Source: Notospermus geniculatus (Eukaryota; Nemertea; Pilidiophora; Heteronemertea; Lineidae). From it: a stretch of 64,000 nt of DNA. The DNA lies in the NCBI GenBank assembly GCA_002633025.1, contig NMRB01002278.1:20113-84112 (forward strand), given 5' to 3'. This document shows positions 63,601 to 64,000 of this stretch, piece by piece; the first letter of the stretch is position 1, and every line of letters begins with the position of its first letter. The position numbers were made by a program, and so were the translations under genes. The notes beneath the pieces are model-generated. The model did no database searches. It saw only the letters and a list, made by a program, of their open reading frames with translations, and was not told where the DNA came from.

Positions 63601-63856
63601 GGAATTTTTTGTTGATCTCCAGGTCACCTTGACGACGGAGAACCAGGAAAACATCCATCTACATTCCCATGAAGAGGAGAGTGACCCGGCATTCTACGCC
63701 AACGTCTGTTCCGGTGGAAAGATCTGGATGGTGCGGCGGACATACGAGAACTTCCGATTACTCGACAAGCAACTTCATAAGTGTATATTTGATCGGAAGT
63801 TTAGCCAGTTACCCGAGATTCCCAAAGGTGATGTTTGGATATCTGATGGGATGGAG
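57581..63856 (+). CDS. ARHGAP32: ARHGAP32/33-like RhoGAP, partial (PX region)
   Basis: This is a 3'-truncated gene model of four exons: 57581-57683, 57971-58059, 62585-62666 and 63623-63856 (508 nt, about 169 residues; the first base completes a codon from an upstream exon). Introns are GT-AG and phases match at each join (0, 2, 0). Residues ~44-62 end in an IKIKHLHR motif and align with the STASMKVKHVKKL stretch of human ARHGAP32. The next exon carries FPKLDDCAHFHYDQVEL against FPKMAECAHFHYENVEF. The last exon carries VRRTYENFRLLDKQLH and FDRKFSQLPEIPK, the phosphoinositide-binding Arg region and the PxxP loop of a PX domain. In the family the PX and SH3 domains precede a RhoGAP domain acting on Cdc42/Rac/Rho, with roles in neurite and dendritic-spine signalling; those later domains lie outside the window. 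The symbol marks the family, since an invertebrate copy may predate the ARHGAP32/33 split. Assignment rests on recalled similarity; the true 5' exons are not identified. Confidence 0.85.
57684..57970 (+). other. Intron between upstream exon and exon 2
   Basis: The intron is 287 bp, GT-AG and phase 0. The start of the 333-bp duplicated block (57735) lies inside it, so the duplication carries intron flank as well as the exon. No element termini were recognised. Confidence 0.6.
57735..58067 (+). repeat. Duplicated exon-2 block, copy 1
   Basis: This 333-bp block (TCCATTGGTATAAG to GTAAGCATC) recurs at 58396-58728 with only about two or three differences seen by eye, for example CGTCATCC against CGTCGTCC and CGCCACAT against CGCCGCAT. 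The sequence diverges abruptly after both copies. The level of difference resembles allelic variation. Confidence 0.9.
57971..58059 (+). CDS. ARHGAP32: ARHGAP32/33-like, exon 2 (copy 1)
   Basis: The exon is 89 bp with acceptor ACTCCAG and donor CAG|GTAAGC. It reads AGILPIYDSTESL and ends KIKIKHLH-like in phase 2, and the split codon is completed as Arg by the first base of the exon at 62585. It aligns with the segment just before the PX domain of human ARHGAP32. Because 89 is not a multiple of three, this exon and its copy at 58632 cannot both be spliced into one in-frame message. Confidence 0.8.
58396..58728 (+). repeat. Duplicated exon-2 block, copy 2
   Basis: This is the second copy of the block. 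Its left boundary coincides with the lone N at 58395, and its right boundary is a new sequence beginning GGATCCAGGATTTTTGCA, which resembles the end of MITE family V. The coincidence of N and boundary favours an assembly join between haplotypes. Confidence 0.85.
58632..58720 (+). CDS. ARHGAP32: ARHGAP32/33-like, exon 2 (copy 2)
   Basis: This is an identical second copy of the 89-bp exon, with the same acceptor and GTAAGC donor, 661 bp downstream. It lies in a duplicated block (58396-58728) that starts directly after a single N at 58395. Either copy joins in phase to the exon at 62585. It may be a mutually exclusive exon, or the other allele placed in tandem by the assembly. Confidence 0.55.
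58776..59227 (+). mobile_element. MITE family Y, copy 2 (complete)
   Basis: AAGCCACGTTTACACTGCCAA and TTGGCAGTGTAAACACGGCTT are inverted ends of a 452-bp element. GGTCCGGACC palindromes recur inside. It lies in the intron between exon 2 and the CAHFHY exon. Confidence 0.92.
59228..59606. other. Intron sequence, nothing recognised
   Basis: Nothing supportable was seen. Confidence 0.4.
59607..59995. repeat. CGCACATCGA repeat cluster
   Basis: GCGCACATCGA-type motifs occur five times (~59613, 59676, 59751, 59869, 59979), each followed by GCGACTG/GCAACTG-rich sequence. It may be a decayed complex of MITEs related to the element at 61951-62307 (GCGACTGGA). Confidence 0.6.
60171..60355. mobile_element. 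Tigger/pogo-like MITE
   Basis: TACAGTGGAACCTCCCTTAG and GAGAGGTTCCACTGTA are inverted ends of 185 bp, with TA CAGTGGAACCTC typical of Tigger/pogo-type elements. GGACACCTCTCWATTAAGGACA occurs twice inside. Confidence 0.88.
60629..60671. repeat. Perfect short palindrome
   Basis: CATTTATTGGAAAG and CTTTCCAATAAATG flank a 14-base centre. Confidence 0.85.
60709..60757. repeat. Hairpin with TTAA ends
   Basis: GTTAATGAAATTGCAC and GTGCAATTTCATTAAC are inverted. The right TTAA is also the left target site of the following piggyBac-like MITE. Confidence 0.85.
60756..60979. mobile_element. piggyBac-like MITE, TTAA target
   Basis: TTAA (60752-60755) CCCGTTAAC … GTTAACGGG TTAA (60980-60983). CCC/GGG ends directly at TTAA are diagnostic for piggyBac-type transposition. 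The element is 224 bp with internal short palindromes (GGGCGTAATAGTACGCCC, GGACGTTAAATCACGTCC) and no ORF. Confidence 0.88.
60987..61141. mobile_element. MITE family P, copy 1 (complete)
   Basis: GGGCCATATGCACCAAAGG…AGGTTGAGCCACAACTTTTC and the complement ending GGTGCATATGGCCC are inverted over 155 bp. CAT is present on both sides (60984-60986, 61142-61144). Confidence 0.92.
61145..61740. other. Intron sequence, nothing recognised
   Basis: Nothing supportable was seen. Confidence 0.4.
61741..61952. mobile_element. MITE TAACTCATCTGC
   Basis: TAACTCATCTGCTCCCACG…GCAGACGGTATCT and AGATACCGTCTGCTGG…GGGGGCAGATGAGTTA are inverted ends of ~36 bp. It abuts the next MITE. Confidence 0.88.
61951..62307. 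mobile_element. MITE TAAGCTGGACCTCCATCGCA
   Basis: TAAGCTGGACCTCCATCGCA-CTTGCGACTGGA and TCCAGTCGCAAGTGCAATGT-ACGCCCGGCTTTA are inverted (~30 bp). The interior repeats CAGTCGC and GCGACTG. Confidence 0.88.
62308..62584 (+). other. Intron end before the CAHFHY exon
   Basis: CAAAGCGTAACGGTGAT occurs twice at 62529-62562 (tandem, 18 bp). The acceptor is TTGTTTGCAG. Confidence 0.6.
62585..62666 (+). CDS. ARHGAP32: ARHGAP32/33-like, CAHFHY exon
   Basis: The exon is 82 bp with acceptor TGTTTGCAG and donor AAA|GTATGT. One base completes the Arg codon from exon 2 and 27 codons follow, containing the signature CAHFHYDQVELSEI at the start of the PX domain. This signature is nearly invariant in ARHGAP32 and ARHGAP33 and is the strongest single identifier of the gene. 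Confidence 0.9.
62771..62932. mobile_element. piggyBac-like MITE 2, TTAA target
   Basis: TTAA (62767-62770) CCCTTTTGTTAC … GTAACGAAAGGG TTAA (62933-62936). The element is 162 bp in the intron before the PX core exon. GTGGGACCCGGTCAC occurs twice inside. Confidence 0.9.
62937..63622 (+). other. Intron before the PX core exon
   Basis: A low-copy-looking stretch; TTGCACAGCCCTGG and GGGCCTTCGGCCC lie at 63445-63475. The acceptor is TTGATCTCCAG. Confidence 0.5.
63623..63856 (+). CDS. ARHGAP32: ARHGAP32/33-like, PX core exon
   Basis: The exon is 234 bp (78 codons, phase 0-0) with acceptor GATCTCCAG and donor GAG|GTATGT. It encodes the PX strands and helix: SGGKIWMVRRTYENFRLL, then DKQLHKCIFDRKFSQL, then PEIPKGD. 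The RRxYxxF motif holds the basic residue that PX domains use for PI3P, and PEIPK resembles the canonical PxxPxK loop, where recalled human ARHGAP32 has a more degenerate sequence. The exon ends inside the PX domain. Confidence 0.92.
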
Positions 63857-63887
63857 GTATGTTGTTTGTTTCAAAAAAAAACTGCTC

Positions 63888-64000
63888 CAGGACTTTTCGT
63901 CCACAAGGACTTTTGTCCTTGGACATTCCTCCCCAGACAATTTGTCCCAGAGGACATTCCTCCCCAGACAATTCATCCCAGAGGACTTTTGTCCTTGGAC
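63888..64000. repeat. Tandem repeat, ~32-bp unit, cut by window edge
   Basis: GGACATTCCTCCCCAGACAA and TTCATCCCAGAGGACTTTTG recur, with the hairpin AAGGACTTTTGTCCTT. It lies in the intron after the PX core exon. Confidence 0.85.

Overview
The window looks like gene-poor nuclear DNA from a metazoan, most likely a marine invertebrate such as a cephalochordate, hemichordate or lophotrochozoan; the sequence does not settle which. The reasons are GT-AG introns, a protein whose nearest recognisable relatives are the animal RhoGAPs ARHGAP32/ARHGAP33, tRNA-derived SINEs, dozens of short inverted-repeat elements (MITEs) nested in one another, and minisatellites. No rRNA, CRISPR array, operon or bacterial gene is visible. 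Nearly all longer open frames lie inside inverted or tandem repeats and are not genes.

The one convincing gene is on the + strand at the right end. Four exons (57581-57683, 57971-58059, 62585-62666, 63623-63856) join in a consistent reading phase. They encode the region before, and the first part of, the PX domain of an ARHGAP32/33-like Rho GTPase-activating protein. SH3 and RhoGAP domains would lie beyond 64000. The second exon exists twice (again at 58632-58720), in a 333-bp near-identical block that begins next to a single undetermined base. This is either mutually exclusive exons or two alleles joined by the assembler.

Layout of the rest. 1-3.7 kb: tRNA-derived SINEs (family A), a Harbinger-like MITE and an IR element, then a 337-base gap. 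4-5.3 kb: Helentron-like non-autonomous element 1 with ~295-bp core repeats. 5.5-16.4 kb: inverted-repeat elements and minisatellites, including a 65-bp array at 14.7-15.7 kb. 16.4-19.8 kb: a three-level nest, a Helentron-like element inside a hAT-like MITE inside another MITE. 20-27 kb: SINEs, minisatellites and a 1.1-kb palindrome with ~97% identical arms. 27.7-30.6 kb: nested SINEs, one carrying a piggyBac-like element that still has a 59-codon acidic ORF. 31-46 kb: MITE families Z, X, W, U, S, Q and V, several nested. 46.8-48.1 kb: a second Helentron-like core array. 48-57 kb: more nests and minisatellites. 57.5-64 kb: the gene, with piggyBac-like, Tigger-like and other MITEs in its introns.

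The genome here works mainly as a record of stacked transposition. The most informative parts are loci where an uninterrupted paralogue in the same window gives the empty site (16.5 kb against 54.7 kb; 51.5 kb against 40.3 kb; 1.87 kb against 1.65 kb). The Helentron-like cores also repeat CTCF-type and nuclear-receptor-type motifs. Family letters are labels for this window only. Identities are estimates by eye, and superfamily names rest on termini and target-site duplications (TSDs), not on a database search.
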